Origin: DATNPX01 sp036702975
GTDB taxonomy: Bacteria; Cyanobacteriota; Vampirovibrionia; Obscuribacterales; Obscuribacteraceae
Length of the DNA stretch: 64,000 nucleotides
Assembly (NCBI GenBank): GCA_036702975.1
Contig: DATNPX010000019.1
Location: forward strand, 1-64,000
Direction: 5' to 3'
Shown: piece after piece, positions 17,601-25,995 of the stretch
How positions within the stretch are numbered: position 1 is the stretch's first letter
Layout of the letters: each line of letters opens with the position of its first letter
Translations under genes and position numbers: made by a program
The notes under the pieces: generated by a model
Seen by the model: the letters and a program-made list of their open reading frames with translations, nothing else
What the model was told of the DNA's origin: nothing
Database searches by the model: none

Positions 17601-17672
17601 AGCTCGTGTTTATGGTCCGTCCATATGCGATAAAGCGCTGCTCTTCGAAGTTTTAAAACCCCAACTGCTGCT

Positions 17673-17906
17673 GTGAGCGGAACTAAGAACAAAGGCCGCC
17701 GTCAAAAACTATTCCGGATCTCGCAGCAGAAGAATAGTTACACTGCTGTTGCCGAGGGCGCTGTTCTGGCTGGCGAAAGTGCGTTCGCTCTTGCGTACGT
17801 TGCATTTGACATCTACTGGAAGTTCCAACAGGAAAATGTGATTCGCAAGATTGAGACAGGACTCTCGCAAAAGCAGAAAGATAATGTCGACCGGATGGAT
17901 TCTTGA
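17673..17906 (+). CDS. Small basic hypothetical protein (77 aa)
   Basis: 77 residues from a GTG; no ATG is available and no clear ribosome site is seen. Basic head (GTKNKGRRQKLFR), short alanine-rich segment (AVLAGESAFALAYVAF), then a charged tail. Composition is protein-like. An overlapping minus-strand frame exists but is less convincing. Unknown function. Confidence 0.35.
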   Translation: MSGTKNKGRRQKLFRISQQKNSYTAVAEGAVLAGESAFALAYVAFDIYWKFQQENVIRKIETGLSQKQKDNVDRMDS

Positions 17907-17916
17907 AATATAGAAA

Positions 17917-17942
17917 AACTGCCACCGGATCCGATGGCAGTT
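17917..17942 (-). terminator. Terminator hairpin for the minus-strand remnant
   Basis: AACTGCCA-c-CGGATCCG-a-TGGCAGTT is a near-perfect 26-bp palindrome. On the minus strand it is followed by TTTTT, as in an intrinsic terminator. It ends 4 bp before the stop of the hemerythrin remnant at 17946, so it is probably the original terminator of a lost full gene. Confidence 0.65.
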
Positions 17943-17945
17943 AGC

Positions 17946-18041
17946 CTAAGTAGTTGCGACATTTAGCTCGTCTTTTTGCTCCAGCGCTGGATACACTAAC
18001 TTCTCTTCGACCGTGGTGTGCAGACTTAGTTCCTGACCCAT
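17946..18041 (-). pseudogene. Remnant of a second hemerythrin gene
   Basis: A 31-codon frame encodes SLHTTVEEKLVYPALEQKDE, closely matching NVHTTAEEKLVYPALEKEDK of the complete hemerythrin at 18633. Only helix two (His and Glu iron ligands) survives; the other helices are missing. There is no ribosome site. It sits 15 bp after the stop of the gene at 18057 and just before a terminator, as if most of a duplicate was deleted. Confidence 0.75.
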
Positions 18042-18056
18042 GGTGCAACCGTTCGG

Positions 18057-18458
18057 CTAAGTATCTTGGCTGAGCAGTTCTTCCTTGAAGTGGTCAATGA
18101 TTAGTTTGGCGCAAATGGAAAATAGAACATATTCAGGTGAGTCGTCTGATTTGTAAAGTATCTCTGCAGCCTTGAACTTGGTTCCGTGAGCGGCATTGGC
18201 ACGCTTGATGCCTTCGAAGACAGCATTCTGCAACTTGATCGTATCGAGACTGTCATGATTGCATTGACCTAGCGCGGGTTGTGCGAAAAGTTTTAGTTCT
18301 CTTGAGTGCTTGTTTGTGTCTAACTTGAGTCCCAAATGAACATGACGGGGGCCCGTCACGTAGCTCACGAAGTAGTGCTCACCCTGTTTATGAAATCGCG
18401 GCATGCTCGATGCTGTCACTGTGGCGATGGTTGGCCCAGATTGTATCAAACATAACAA
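18057..18458 (-). CDS. Hypothetical protein, start uncertain (possible lost signal peptide)
   Basis: The frame gives 133 residues from a TTG at 18458. Upstream, the same frame continues through a hydrophobic stretch (RVFICLVIALLCLIQSG) that looks like a signal peptide, but it is cut off by TAG with no ATG or GTG. Either translation starts at an unusual codon, or a frameshift has removed the start. The body (MPRFHKQGEHYFVSYVTGP...) is not recognised. It may be a decaying exported protein. Confidence 0.45.
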   Translation of the reverse strand: MLCLIQSGPTIATVTASSMPRFHKQGEHYFVSYVTGPRHVHLGLKLDTNKHSRELKLFAQPALGQCNHDSLDTIKLQNAVFEGIKRANAAHGTKFKAAEILYKSDDSPEYVLFSICAKLIIDHFKEELLSQDT

Positions 18459-18564
18459 GGCGATGACCAGACAAATGAATACGCGCTGCTATATTCCATT
18501 AGAGTTTTCAGGAACTTCCTTTACAACGTTGATTTTATTCTGCTGGCTGATCCGCACACCCAAA

Positions 18565-18589
18565 AGTGCCACCTCAAAAAGGTGGCACT
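18565..18589 (-). terminator. Rho-independent terminator of the hemerythrin gene
   Basis: AGTGCCACCT and AGGTGGCACT form a perfect 10-bp stem around a 5-base loop. Read on the minus strand the stem is followed by TTTT, and it lies 44 bp after the hemerythrin stop (18633). Confidence 0.7.
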
Positions 18590-18632
18590 CACTTCACACT
18601 TCACTTATAGTTACTTCTCATTGAGGGGGGAC

Positions 18633-19172
18633 TTAACTGGCCTTCTTCTTAAACTCTTTTGCTTTACTGTTTGCCTGCCCTGGTTTTGGCGGCTTCATTT
18701 TCAAGCTTTCTTTTCCCGCCCTGAACTCTTCTCCCATTTCTTCTAGATCAATACCACTCTTTTTCATCTCTGGCAAAAGTTTTGTTTCTTCTTCTTTCAC
18801 ATGATGTTTCACCAGTTCCGATAAGACTTTTACTTTTGCGTCTACCTGTTCATCTATTTCGCCCACAGACATCAGTTCCTGAAGAACGTTTTCAACAATA
18901 TGGTGCTCTTCGAATGCTTCCAGTGCTCCCTCTTTATCTTCTTTTTCTAAAGCAGGATAAACAAGCTTTTCTTCCGCCGTTGTGTGGACGTTCAGTTCTT
19001 CAATTATTCGCTCAAGCAAAGCCCTTTTGTGCACACTAGCCGATGTCTTTTCATATTCCGCAAAAAGCAGCTCGACATTTCTATGATCAGCCTTAAGCAA
19101 GCTAATAATGTCACCTTTAGTCTCGGCAGCTTTTGTCTCAATTTCAGTGAGTAACTTCTTTACGCCAGTCAT
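18633..19172 (-). CDS. Hemerythrin HHE-domain protein
   Basis: 179 residues with a hemerythrin-like four-helix bundle (~25-150). Iron-ligand residues are in DHRNVELLFAEYE, HTTAEEKLVYPALE, EEHHIVENVLQE and KHHVKEEETKLLPE. The C-terminus is a Lys-rich tail (KPGQANSKAKEFKKK). The two-iron site can bind O2, NO or peroxide; the nearby pyruvate oxidase makes H2O2 and an NO reductase lies 41 kb away. No signal peptide, so cytoplasmic. Followed by a terminator. Confidence 0.9.
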   Translation of the reverse strand: MTGVKKLLTEIETKAAETKGDIISLLKADHRNVELLFAEYEKTSASVHKRALLERIIEELNVHTTAEEKLVYPALEKEDKEGALEAFEEHHIVENVLQELMSVGEIDEQVDAKVKVLSELVKHHVKEEETKLLPEMKKSGIDLEEMGEEFRAGKESLKMKPPKPGQANSKAKEFKKKAS

Positions 19173-19381
19173 AGTTTGCCCCCATCTTGGATGTTTGTTA
19201 GGAGAAGTTGACTCAAATTACTATACAAAGTTCCGGCGATAATGTAACGTAAAGTCGACAATGCTGGTTGTGTTCTCTCTCTCGATGAATGCATTTATGA
19301 ATGCATCTCTTCTCACGGTAATGTCTTGTAGCTGACTAAGGAACTTCTTGCCAAAATGATCAGCTGTCATGGCTAAGAAAA

Positions 19382-19615
19382 ATGGATGCAGAGGTTGAGG
19401 TTCCCGAACCTGGTTGTTGTGGTACGGCGGGAGCATTTGGATATGAGTCGGAGAAGGGACACTACGAGGAACCTTATCCGGAACGAACCATTATCAAGCC
19501 GCCACCGAAAAGTTTAAGCCGTGCTGAGTATTTTTTGTTGGCCCTAACTGGTTTTAGCTTGGCATGCGGATTTCTGGCATTCTTGTTTCGTCTTGCAAAG
19601 ATGGAAAAGAGCTAG
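19382..19615 (+). CDS. Small membrane protein with a CCG-domain-like stub (chimeric?)
   Basis: 77 residues: an N-terminal piece, EPGCCGTAGAFGYESEKGHY, strongly like the C-terminal cysteine-rich (CCG) motif of FAD/Fe-S oxidoreductases (DSGCCGMAGSFGYE...HYE), then a Pro-rich linker and one transmembrane helix (YFLLALTGFSLACGFLAFLF). Whole CCG domains are much larger, so this looks like a remnant joined to another reading frame, or a small membrane protein of convergent sequence. Only weak ribosome-site purines precede the ATG. Confidence 0.5.
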   Translation: MDAEVEVPEPGCCGTAGAFGYESEKGHYEEPYPERTIIKPPPKSLSRAEYFLLALTGFSLACGFLAFLFRLAKMEKS

Positions 19616-19748
19616 CCATGACATGCAGAAAGCGACATAAAGAAATGATGCGGTCGACTCGAATTTAGGGCGAATTTTGATTCATTTGGAAACAAACTGC
19701 TCGCATTCTGGTCAGACCACGAGAGTCGTGAAGGGAGAATGATGTGGT

Positions 19749-21533
19749 ATGAGCAAGACTGCCTCGGATGTTTTAGTTGACACGCTTATTGGATGGGGTG
19801 TCGATACAATTTTTGGATTGCCTGGCGATGGCATAAACGGAGTCATCGAGGCTCTGCGGCAACGCCAGGATAAAGTGAGATTTATACAAGTACGGCATGA
19901 AGAGTCTGCTGCTTTTATGGCATGTGCATACGCCAAATACACGGGCAAGCTCGGCTGTTGTCTCGCCACGTCAGGTCCCGGTGCGATTCATCTACTGAAT
20001 GGCCTATATGACGCGAAGATGGACCAAGCACCAGTTCTAGCTTTAACAGGACAAACATTTTCCGATCTTAAAGGGAGCAATTTTCAACAAGAGGTCAATC
20101 TCACGCTGCTCTTTGAAGATGTAACCGTATACAACCAAGAAGTAATCAATCCTGATCAGGTTGAAATGCTTGCAAATGAAGCCTGCCGGCATGCGCTCAA
20201 TCAAAGAGGAGTGGCTCACATCACTTTCCCAATCGATTACCAAATAAAAAAAGTGACGCAGAAGCACACAATGCATAAAGAGCCCGGACATACAACCAAT
20301 TTCTGGGTGCAGCCCAGACTGTTACCTGATCCCGATTCATTGCAACAGGCGGCTGACATCATAAATGCTGCAAAAAAGCCGGCTTTACTTGTAGGTCAGG
20401 GTGCGTTGCATGCTCGAGATGAGGTTATTGAGCTAGCAGACAAAATTGGGGCGCCCATTATAAAAGCGCTACTTGGAAAAGGCGTTGTCGCTGACGATCA
20501 TCCGTTGACGACAGGAGGACTTGGTTTACTCGGTACGACGCCTTCTCAAAATGCAATTGAGGAGTGCGACTTTCTTATGATGATTGGCAGCTCTTTTCCT
20601 TACATGGAATATCTTCCTAAGCATGGACAGGCCAAAGCTGTTCAGATAGATGATAAGCCAAATCGAATTGGATTGCGTTTCCCTGTTGACGTAGGTCTTA
20701 TCGGCGATAGCAAAAGTACGTTGAAATCATTGATGCCGTTAATTGTTCGCAACGACGATCGATCATTCCTTGAAAAGCGGCAAGAAGAAATGAATCAATG
20801 GTGGCAGCTGATGGAAACACGTGCCACTTCACAGGCAAATAAAAATGGTAATTGCGGATTACTTAAACCCCAAGCTGTGGCCTGGGCTCTTACAGATCTG
20901 GTAGAAGATACTGCAATCATATCGGGAGATTCAGGTACGAACACGAGTTGGATTGCTCAATATTTCAAGTTGCGGGGTCAACAAAAATTTAGTTGCTCAG
21001 GCAATTTGGCAACGATGGCTCCTGGTCTACCGTATGCAATTGCGGCAAAAGTCGCATTTCCTGAGCGTCAATCCATTGCTTTTGTTGGTGACGGAGCATT
21101 CACGATGCTAATGGGAGATTTTGCAACGGCGGTCAAACACAATCTGCCGATCATTGTAATAGTCGTAAAGAATAACGTCCTGGGCCAGATTAAGTGGGAG
21201 CAGATCGTGTTCCTGGGTAATCCGGAATACGTTGTCGAATTGCATGACATCGATTTTGCAAAGTTTGCAGATGCTTGCGGCGGTGTCGGCTATCGTGTGG
21301 AAAAATATGATGAGATCAAACCTACTTTTGAGCGGGCCATTGCTTCCGGAAAAGCGTGTCTTATTGAAGCGATAGTTGATCCGTTTGAGCCACCTCTACC
21401 ACCAAAGGTGGAACCAAAGCAAGCTCTGAAGTTTGCTGAGGCGTTGGCAAAAGGTCAACCTGAACGAGGAAATATTGCCTTAACCCTGTTTCGAGACAAA
21501 GTCAGTGAACTATTCCCTAGAACAACGACCTGA
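19749..21533 (+). CDS. poxB: Pyruvate oxidase / pyruvate dehydrogenase (quinone)-type ThDP enzyme
   Basis: 594 residues of the acetolactate synthase superfamily. The ThDP-activating Glu51 is in VRHEESAAFMA; the N-terminal LPGDGIN, the central FAD/Rossmann domain (KPALLVGQGALHA) and the C-terminal ThDP motif GDGAFTMLMGDFATAVKHN...NN all agree. PoxB-type enzymes decarboxylate pyruvate to acetate and CO2; quinone-linked forms feed the respiratory chain. The C-terminal membrane-binding helix of E. coli PoxB is not obvious. GGGAGA sits 9 bases before the ATG. Downstream is a YtxH-like gene. Confidence 0.85.
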   Translation: MSKTASDVLVDTLIGWGVDTIFGLPGDGINGVIEALRQRQDKVRFIQVRHEESAAFMACAYAKYTGKLGCCLATSGPGAIHLLNGLYDAKMDQAPVLALTGQTFSDLKGSNFQQEVNLTLLFEDVTVYNQEVINPDQVEMLANEACRHALNQRGVAHITFPIDYQIKKVTQKHTMHKEPGHTTNFWVQPRLLPDPDSLQQAADIINAAKKPALLVGQGALHARDEVIELADKIGAPIIKALLGKGVVADDHPLTTGGLGLLGTTPSQNAIEECDFLMMIGSSFPYMEYLPKHGQAKAVQIDDKPNRIGLRFPVDVGLIGDSKSTLKSLMPLIVRNDDRSFLEKRQEEMNQWWQLMETRATSQANKNGNCGLLKPQAVAWALTDLVEDTAIISGDSGTNTSWIAQYFKLRGQQKFSCSGNLATMAPGLPYAIAAKVAFPERQSIAFVGDGAFTMLMGDFATAVKHNLPIIVIVVKNNVLGQIKWEQIVFLGNPEYVVELHDIDFAKFADACGGVGYRVEKYDEIKPTFERAIASGKACLIEAIVDPFEPPLPPKVEPKQALKFAEALAKGQPERGNIALTLFRDKVSELFPRTTT

Positions 21534-21683
21534 AGCGCCATTTATTAAGATGGATACATTTGCGTGATTGAGTCTCTCAAAACGTTATGAAAACTAATGG
21601 GGTTACTGGAACCATCAGGCTCGCGAACAGTCTACTGGTCAAACAGATCTTTATAGAGATCAGAGAACTGACTAGGAGAGAAT

Positions 21684-22172
21684 ATGAGATTACTAACATA
21701 CTTGTTCGCGGTCGCTGTTGGCTATTCGATTGGAATATTGTCGGCTCCTAAGAAAGGGACTGCCTTAAGAGAAGACATTTTGAATCGCTTCAATGGTATG
21801 ACTGAAGAAGGAGCAGTGGCCGCAAGAGGAGTTTTGGACAAGGGCAAAGAGCTAAAAAGCGCGGCAAATGCAAAGTTGCAACAAGCCTCGCAATCGATAA
21901 ACCAGGTAAAGGATACTGCTGTTGAAAAAAGCAAAGAGCTAAAGGTGATAGCAGGCGAGGGTATCAACAGGGCTTCTGAATCTATTGGTCACGTTCGCAG
22001 TGTGGCTGTTGAGACAGGTCAAGACTTGAAGTCGATAGCAGGCGATACTTTGAACAAGGCCGCTGAATCGATCAGTCAAGCCAAGTCAGCAGCATCGGAA
22101 ACCGTTTCAGAGCTGAGCAAAAATGTTAAGGAGCTGGCAAATGATACCAAAAGGGCGCTCAACCAAAGCTAG
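21684..22172 (+). CDS. YtxH-like protein with LEA-type helical repeats
   Basis: 162 residues. Head: membrane helix LTYLFAVAVGYSIGILSAP with the YtxH signature PKKGTALREDI. After it come repeated ~20-residue amphipathic helices (KELKSAANAKLQQASQSINQ, KELKVIAGEGINRASESIGH, QDLKSIAGDTLNKAAESISQ, rich in Ala, Lys, Ser) like LEA or apolipoprotein repeats. Such proteins are linked to desiccation and general stress. GGAG lies 7-8 bases before the ATG. Confidence 0.75.
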   Translation: MRLLTYLFAVAVGYSIGILSAPKKGTALREDILNRFNGMTEEGAVAARGVLDKGKELKSAANAKLQQASQSINQVKDTAVEKSKELKVIAGEGINRASESIGHVRSVAVETGQDLKSIAGDTLNKAAESISQAKSAASETVSELSKNVKELANDTKRALNQS

Positions 22173-22201
22173 CGATTTCTCAATAGATGCGTTGAAACGA
22201 A

Positions 22202-22810
22202 TCAAGGCGTGTGTTTTTTCAATTGTTGTAATGGTATCTTCGAGGACTCGATCAGCTCAGCTTTGAGCGTTTTCGACATCAACTCAAGCGCGTGCTCATT
22301 TTCTTCCTTTGTGTTGGAGGCGATACAATCCGGTGGCACGACAAGCCGAAGGTCTCGCATATAGGCATCATTGGCTGTAAAAAGTACACAGATGTTGCCC
22401 GCGATTCCGGTGAGAATGACGATTTCTGTTTTTAGATATTTTAAAAGAATATCGAGGGTCGTAGAAAAAAAACCAGAATGTTTGGGTTTAAGCACGAAGT
22501 AATCATCATCCGAAGGCTTTAGTATCTGAGCCAATTTCTGCCCTTTGGACTTTTCGTCCAGGCAGTGCATTAGGACATGCTTGAAGTCTGATCGCCAAAT
22601 GCCGAAGTTATCATTTACGTAAATGGTCGGAATTCTCTCTTCCCGACACCGTTCTTTTAATGCTGCAATTTTCTTCGCCATTGGTTCGGCGTATTTGATC
22701 AGTTGATCTGCCTCTGGAAAGTTGAAGGAATTAATGACGTCTATGAGTAACAATGCTACTCTGCTTTTATCCGGCACATTGCCGTGCAAATCTAGGTTTT
22801 GCGCTTCCAT
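22202..22810 (-). CDS. Isochorismatase-family cysteine hydrolase
   Basis: 202 residues. Catalytic triad of the family is present: Asp in LLIDVIN (~24), Lys in LKPKHSGFFSTTL (~109) and Cys in TGIAGNICVLFTANDA (~142), including the cis-peptide-like GIAGN loop. Homologs include nicotinamidases, isochorismatases and other amidases; substrate is unknown. It converges with the YtxH-like gene (29 bp). Ribosome site is poor, so start is tentative. Confidence 0.85.
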   Translation of the reverse strand: MEAQNLDLHGNVPDKSRVALLLIDVINSFNFPEADQLIKYAEPMAKKIAALKERCREERIPTIYVNDNFGIWRSDFKHVLMHCLDEKSKGQKLAQILKPSDDDYFVLKPKHSGFFSTTLDILLKYLKTEIVILTGIAGNICVLFTANDAYMRDLRLVVPPDCIASNTKEENEHALELMSKTLKAELIESSKIPLQQLKKHTP

Positions 22811-22968
22811 AAAATTTTGAACTTTGAACGCAAGGTAGTTCGAAGAAAGTATAGCAGCTTAATCTTTCTCAGGCCTTTTTCCCATAGTTTCAGTTGGTGC
22901 GGACAAAGAGAGACATCGATGCCGCTTATTACGCGATACGGTTGATTTGGCGCAAAGCGATCAGGACT

Positions 22969-24909
22969 TCAATTGACGTCATGGGCGGCGGAGTTGTCGG
23001 TGTTAATCCGAATTTCTGGAATCTGCTGCTTAATCTTGCTTGCATAAATAATGAATTTGAATGGGTCGGTGTCTTGATACTTTTGCATCAACTTAAGGTA
23101 GATTGTTTTTTTGATCGTCGTGAAGCTAGATTTGCCTGAATTTTTCTGGTCTTCAACAAGGTCGATTAAATCGGCTGCTTGCTCATACTTGCCGTCATTC
23201 ACCAGTTGATTTAACGCACGCTGCACCTGGTGGGGTGAAATCCGCAAATACGCCAACAGCGTTTCTGCCTTCTGTCTTCGACTGATATGGTTCACGTCGG
23301 TCAAGTCAGCATGCCAGTAGCCGGTGTTTTGGTTATAAATTCGATCGATCAAATGTTCCCGCATAATCAAAAACTGAAGCTGTGTACTCTGCCGACCGGC
23401 AAGCAGCTCGGGGGGAATTAAATTCGCGTTATGGATGTCGGCAAGCGCATCTCCCTTTTTTATCGCAGTGAGCACTTGCTCTCTTAGCCATGTTATCTGT
23501 CCTTTCAATTGAGTTAACAGCTCCGTGGAGGAGAAATTGGCCGTTAATGGCTCATGACCATGCAATAGAATTCTGGGTTTTAGCTCGGTGACTACATCGA
23601 TTGCGTCTAGTAGTCCTTGAATGTTTCCCTCTTGTACAAATGGCGCGCCAATATAAGGCATGATAAAGTCGCCGACAAACAGCACGCCTAGATCGGGCAG
23701 ATTAATGAGCATCGCATCTTCGGTCTCACCGCCGCTAACGGGGATAAGATGCAAGCGGGTTCCGCCGACAGTTAATTCTGTTTTCGACTTCACGAGCTGG
23801 TCTGCCTTAAACGATTCCACATCTTCACTTTTGAAGCGTTCTCCGAAAAAGTATCGTTCAAACGTTGCTGGCGTGTTCAGTTCTTTGGCAAGTTCCACTG
23901 CGCCGTTGTCGCGAGCGTAAAACGTTACCGCCGGGTTTATTGCGCGGAAAGCTTCGTGACCGCCTATGTGGTCCCAATGTGAATGAGTAATGAAAACGCT
24001 AGTCAAAGGAGGCAAGCCCGGAGCATAAGCTAGTAGTGCTTCGTAGGCTGCCTTTGCTGAGTCAGGACGCGTTCCGGCATCGATAGCAATGAGTTGCTTG
24101 CCGTCTTCTGAAACGACAAAATAATACTCGGTAAACTCAAAGCCAGACAAAACGTAGACCTTGCCAGGAACAGCCTCTCGGATTCGACGAGAGCCGAATT
24201 TGTGCCCCTGCATGCTATCTTCGGAAAATGCGGTGATGAAAGACACAGGACGGTCGAGTGTTTTATAGCCACTGAGCTCAAGATAATGACTTGCTGAACT
24301 TTCTTGTCCCTTCTTCGTGGAGAGTCTTGCGAGATTGTAGTAGAGCTCCCGCAACCATCCAGGATGCGGAGCTTCGCTGGTATGCAACAGACACCAATTC
24401 AACAGTTCTTCAGCCTTGTCGCTCTGGTGAAAGAATCCTGGAAGTTGCGCAAGAACCACTCCCGATATGTAATTGATAGGAAAAGATTTGTTGGCGGATA
24501 GATCGCGAGATTCCTGCAGCATCTCTATAGTTTTGTTCACATGCGCGATGCGCTCAAGCAAACCAATAGAGGAGGCTGCCTGAGCCCTCAAAGTTGCAAT
24601 ACAGCAAAGGTACATCGCCTTTTGTGAATTGTTCAAACTGGGCTGGTAACGGTCAAACAGGCTCGATAAATACTCCGCCCCTTCCCTTTGTAAGTTGGCG
24701 TTCGAGTACTGTGCCATTAAAAGGAAAAGCAATTGTGGATTTGCCACCGGAGCTGTGCCATTTACAGCTTTGAGATACGCTAGTTCAGGCCGGTTGTTCG
24801 AAGAGATTTTTTGAGTAGGCGAATTTGCGAGTAATGCTTGCGGGGATAGAACTTGACTGACCAATACGGTCAATCCAATTACAAGGGAGAGGTAGGCGGT
24901 TTTATTCAT
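22969..24909 (-). CDS. Exported metallo-beta-lactamase-fold hydrolase (646 aa)
   Basis: A signal peptide (MNKTAYLSLVIGLTVLVSQV) leads a ~230-residue helical (TPR-like) domain, then an MBL core: zinc motif HSHWDHIGGHE (~315-325), followed by metal-binding GDFI and HGHEP. A C-terminal segment (~420-640) is helical. Overall resemblance is to alkylsulfatase-like or general MBL hydrolases. Periplasmic or secreted. The start at 24909 lies 44 bp from a palindrome (24953) that may be its operator. Substrate unknown. Confidence 0.8.
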   Translation of the reverse strand: MNKTAYLSLVIGLTVLVSQVLSPQALLANSPTQKISSNNRPELAYLKAVNGTAPVANPQLLFLLMAQYSNANLQREGAEYLSSLFDRYQPSLNNSQKAMYLCCIATLRAQAASSIGLLERIAHVNKTIEMLQESRDLSANKSFPINYISGVVLAQLPGFFHQSDKAEELLNWCLLHTSEAPHPGWLRELYYNLARLSTKKGQESSASHYLELSGYKTLDRPVSFITAFSEDSMQGHKFGSRRIREAVPGKVYVLSGFEFTEYYFVVSEDGKQLIAIDAGTRPDSAKAAYEALLAYAPGLPPLTSVFITHSHWDHIGGHEAFRAINPAVTFYARDNGAVELAKELNTPATFERYFFGERFKSEDVESFKADQLVKSKTELTVGGTRLHLIPVSGGETEDAMLINLPDLGVLFVGDFIMPYIGAPFVQEGNIQGLLDAIDVVTELKPRILLHGHEPLTANFSSTELLTQLKGQITWLREQVLTAIKKGDALADIHNANLIPPELLAGRQSTQLQFLIMREHLIDRIYNQNTGYWHADLTDVNHISRRQKAETLLAYLRISPHQVQRALNQLVNDGKYEQAADLIDLVEDQKNSGKSSFTTIKKTIYLKLMQKYQDTDPFKFIIYASKIKQQIPEIRINTDNSAAHDVN

Positions 24910-24952
24910 GAGCGTTGTTTACCATAATTTTTTTTACTGGCACCGTAGGATG

Positions 24953-24994
24953 GTGTATATACTCTCATGTATGTTCTAAAATGTGTATATACAC
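24953..24994 (-). promoter_or_regulatory. Putative operator pair, GTGTATATACAC
   Basis: Imperfect GTGTATATACTC at 24953-24964 and perfect GTGTATATACAC at 24983-24994, 30 bp apart (about three helical turns), 44 bp upstream of the MBL gene. A third, perfect copy is at 25205-25216. Repetition of a 12-bp palindrome in one spacer suggests binding by a dimeric regulator; the RHH protein at 25583 is a nearby candidate, but that link is a guess. Confidence 0.5.
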
Positions 24995-25204
24995 CTATTT
25001 AAAAAAATAATCGTCGTCGACTTTTAACTTATGCGAGCAATTTAGCATGTAACTTCGGTCCGTGATTTATGTACGATTACGTTTTGACTTCCAGCCGTGG
25101 CTTTTAGCATTTTTCTCGATATAGTATATTTGCTCTGCTATACGGCTGGTCCATAGGTATTGCATATGGTGGCAGCGGCCATTTTCTCGTGGTCTTTGAT
25201 ATGC

Positions 25205-25216
25205 GTGTATATACAC
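25205..25216. promoter_or_regulatory. Third copy of the 12-bp palindrome
   Basis: A perfect GTGTATATACAC, identical to 24983-24994, about 378 bp upstream of the RHH gene. It supports specific recognition rather than chance. Confidence 0.45.
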
Positions 25217-25582
25217 AGGAAGCTTGCCTGAGTAACGCCAGCGTTGTGATAGTAGAAAGCTTGTGAGATAAATCTTTCCAGTTGCTCTTCCCTAAACGAT
25301 CTCGAGTAAAATATTCTGCTCTTTAAAATGGTTGAACACCATACTCTTGCCCACTTTGATCTATAGCTGGCGCGTATAGGGGGTCGGCTTTTAGTACACC
25401 TTTTGTTAACGATGCACCAACACCAGAGCCACTCTTCATGATTAAGAACGGTGATGCCGCAAGCGCAACACAAGACTAATACTTTGTTGCTGACAAGCAA
25501 GTTTTAGCTTTTGCTTGCTATTAGTTCAGTAGAAGGATGCATGCAAATAGCGCTCTGCTACTCTCTTTGTAGAGGAGGTTCT

Positions 25583-25762
25583 ATGTCTGAAAAGGAAAAA
25601 CACGGAGGTGCTGTTCACATACAGCTAGAGTTACAAGACGATCTTGCCGCTCGACTTGAACGCCGTGCGCGAGAGCTAAATGTGAGCGTAGAAGAGATTC
25701 TCAAGAAATTCATAGAGGAAGGGTTGAGAAAAGATCTTCGCACAAAAGGGCGGGGATGCTAA
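25583..25762 (+). CDS. Ribbon-helix-helix protein
   Basis: 59 residues starting with the ATG at 25583, which has AGAGGAGG 6 bases upstream; the longer reading frame before it is not used. The body VHIQLELQDDLAARLERRARELNVSVEEILKKFIEEGL is a typical RHH strand plus two helices (CopG/Arc-like). These are dimeric DNA-binding proteins, often antitoxins or small repressors. No toxin gene is next to it. The long spacer upstream has three copies of a palindrome it might bind. Confidence 0.75.
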   Translation: MSEKEKHGGAVHIQLELQDDLAARLERRARELNVSVEEILKKFIEEGLRKDLRTKGRGC

Positions 25763-25995
25763 CTGTATTTGTTGACTGGTGTCCACCGAGCAGCCGTCGA
25801 TTTTCTCTATGACGTCTTCCCTGGGCGACTCCCTTTTCTGAGGCAGAGTGTCATTCTCGAAGACGGTCAGAAAACGCCAGTTTGAGAACAAATGCACTAA
25901 ATCCGTATGAAGAATCAGAGAGGTGGTCCCTGAAAGGCCTGCCTGGTAACTAATAGCGGGATTACAAAGAAAACATTAACACTCTCGCCGTGCAG

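Larger units (their letters stand above)
24910..25582. other. Long gene-poor spacer with repeated palindromes
   Basis: Between the MBL gene and the RHH gene. It is AT-rich and holds the 12-bp palindrome GTGTATATACAC at 24983 and 25205 plus an imperfect copy at 24953. A 120-codon minus-strand frame (25138-25500) is Cys/Trp-rich, lacks a ribosome site and is not convincing as a gene. I see no RNA gene. Confidence 0.6.

Noticed and set aside
25138..25500. 120-codon minus frame rich in Cys and Trp
   Set aside because: TTG start, no ribosome site, and it covers a palindrome of probable regulatory role.
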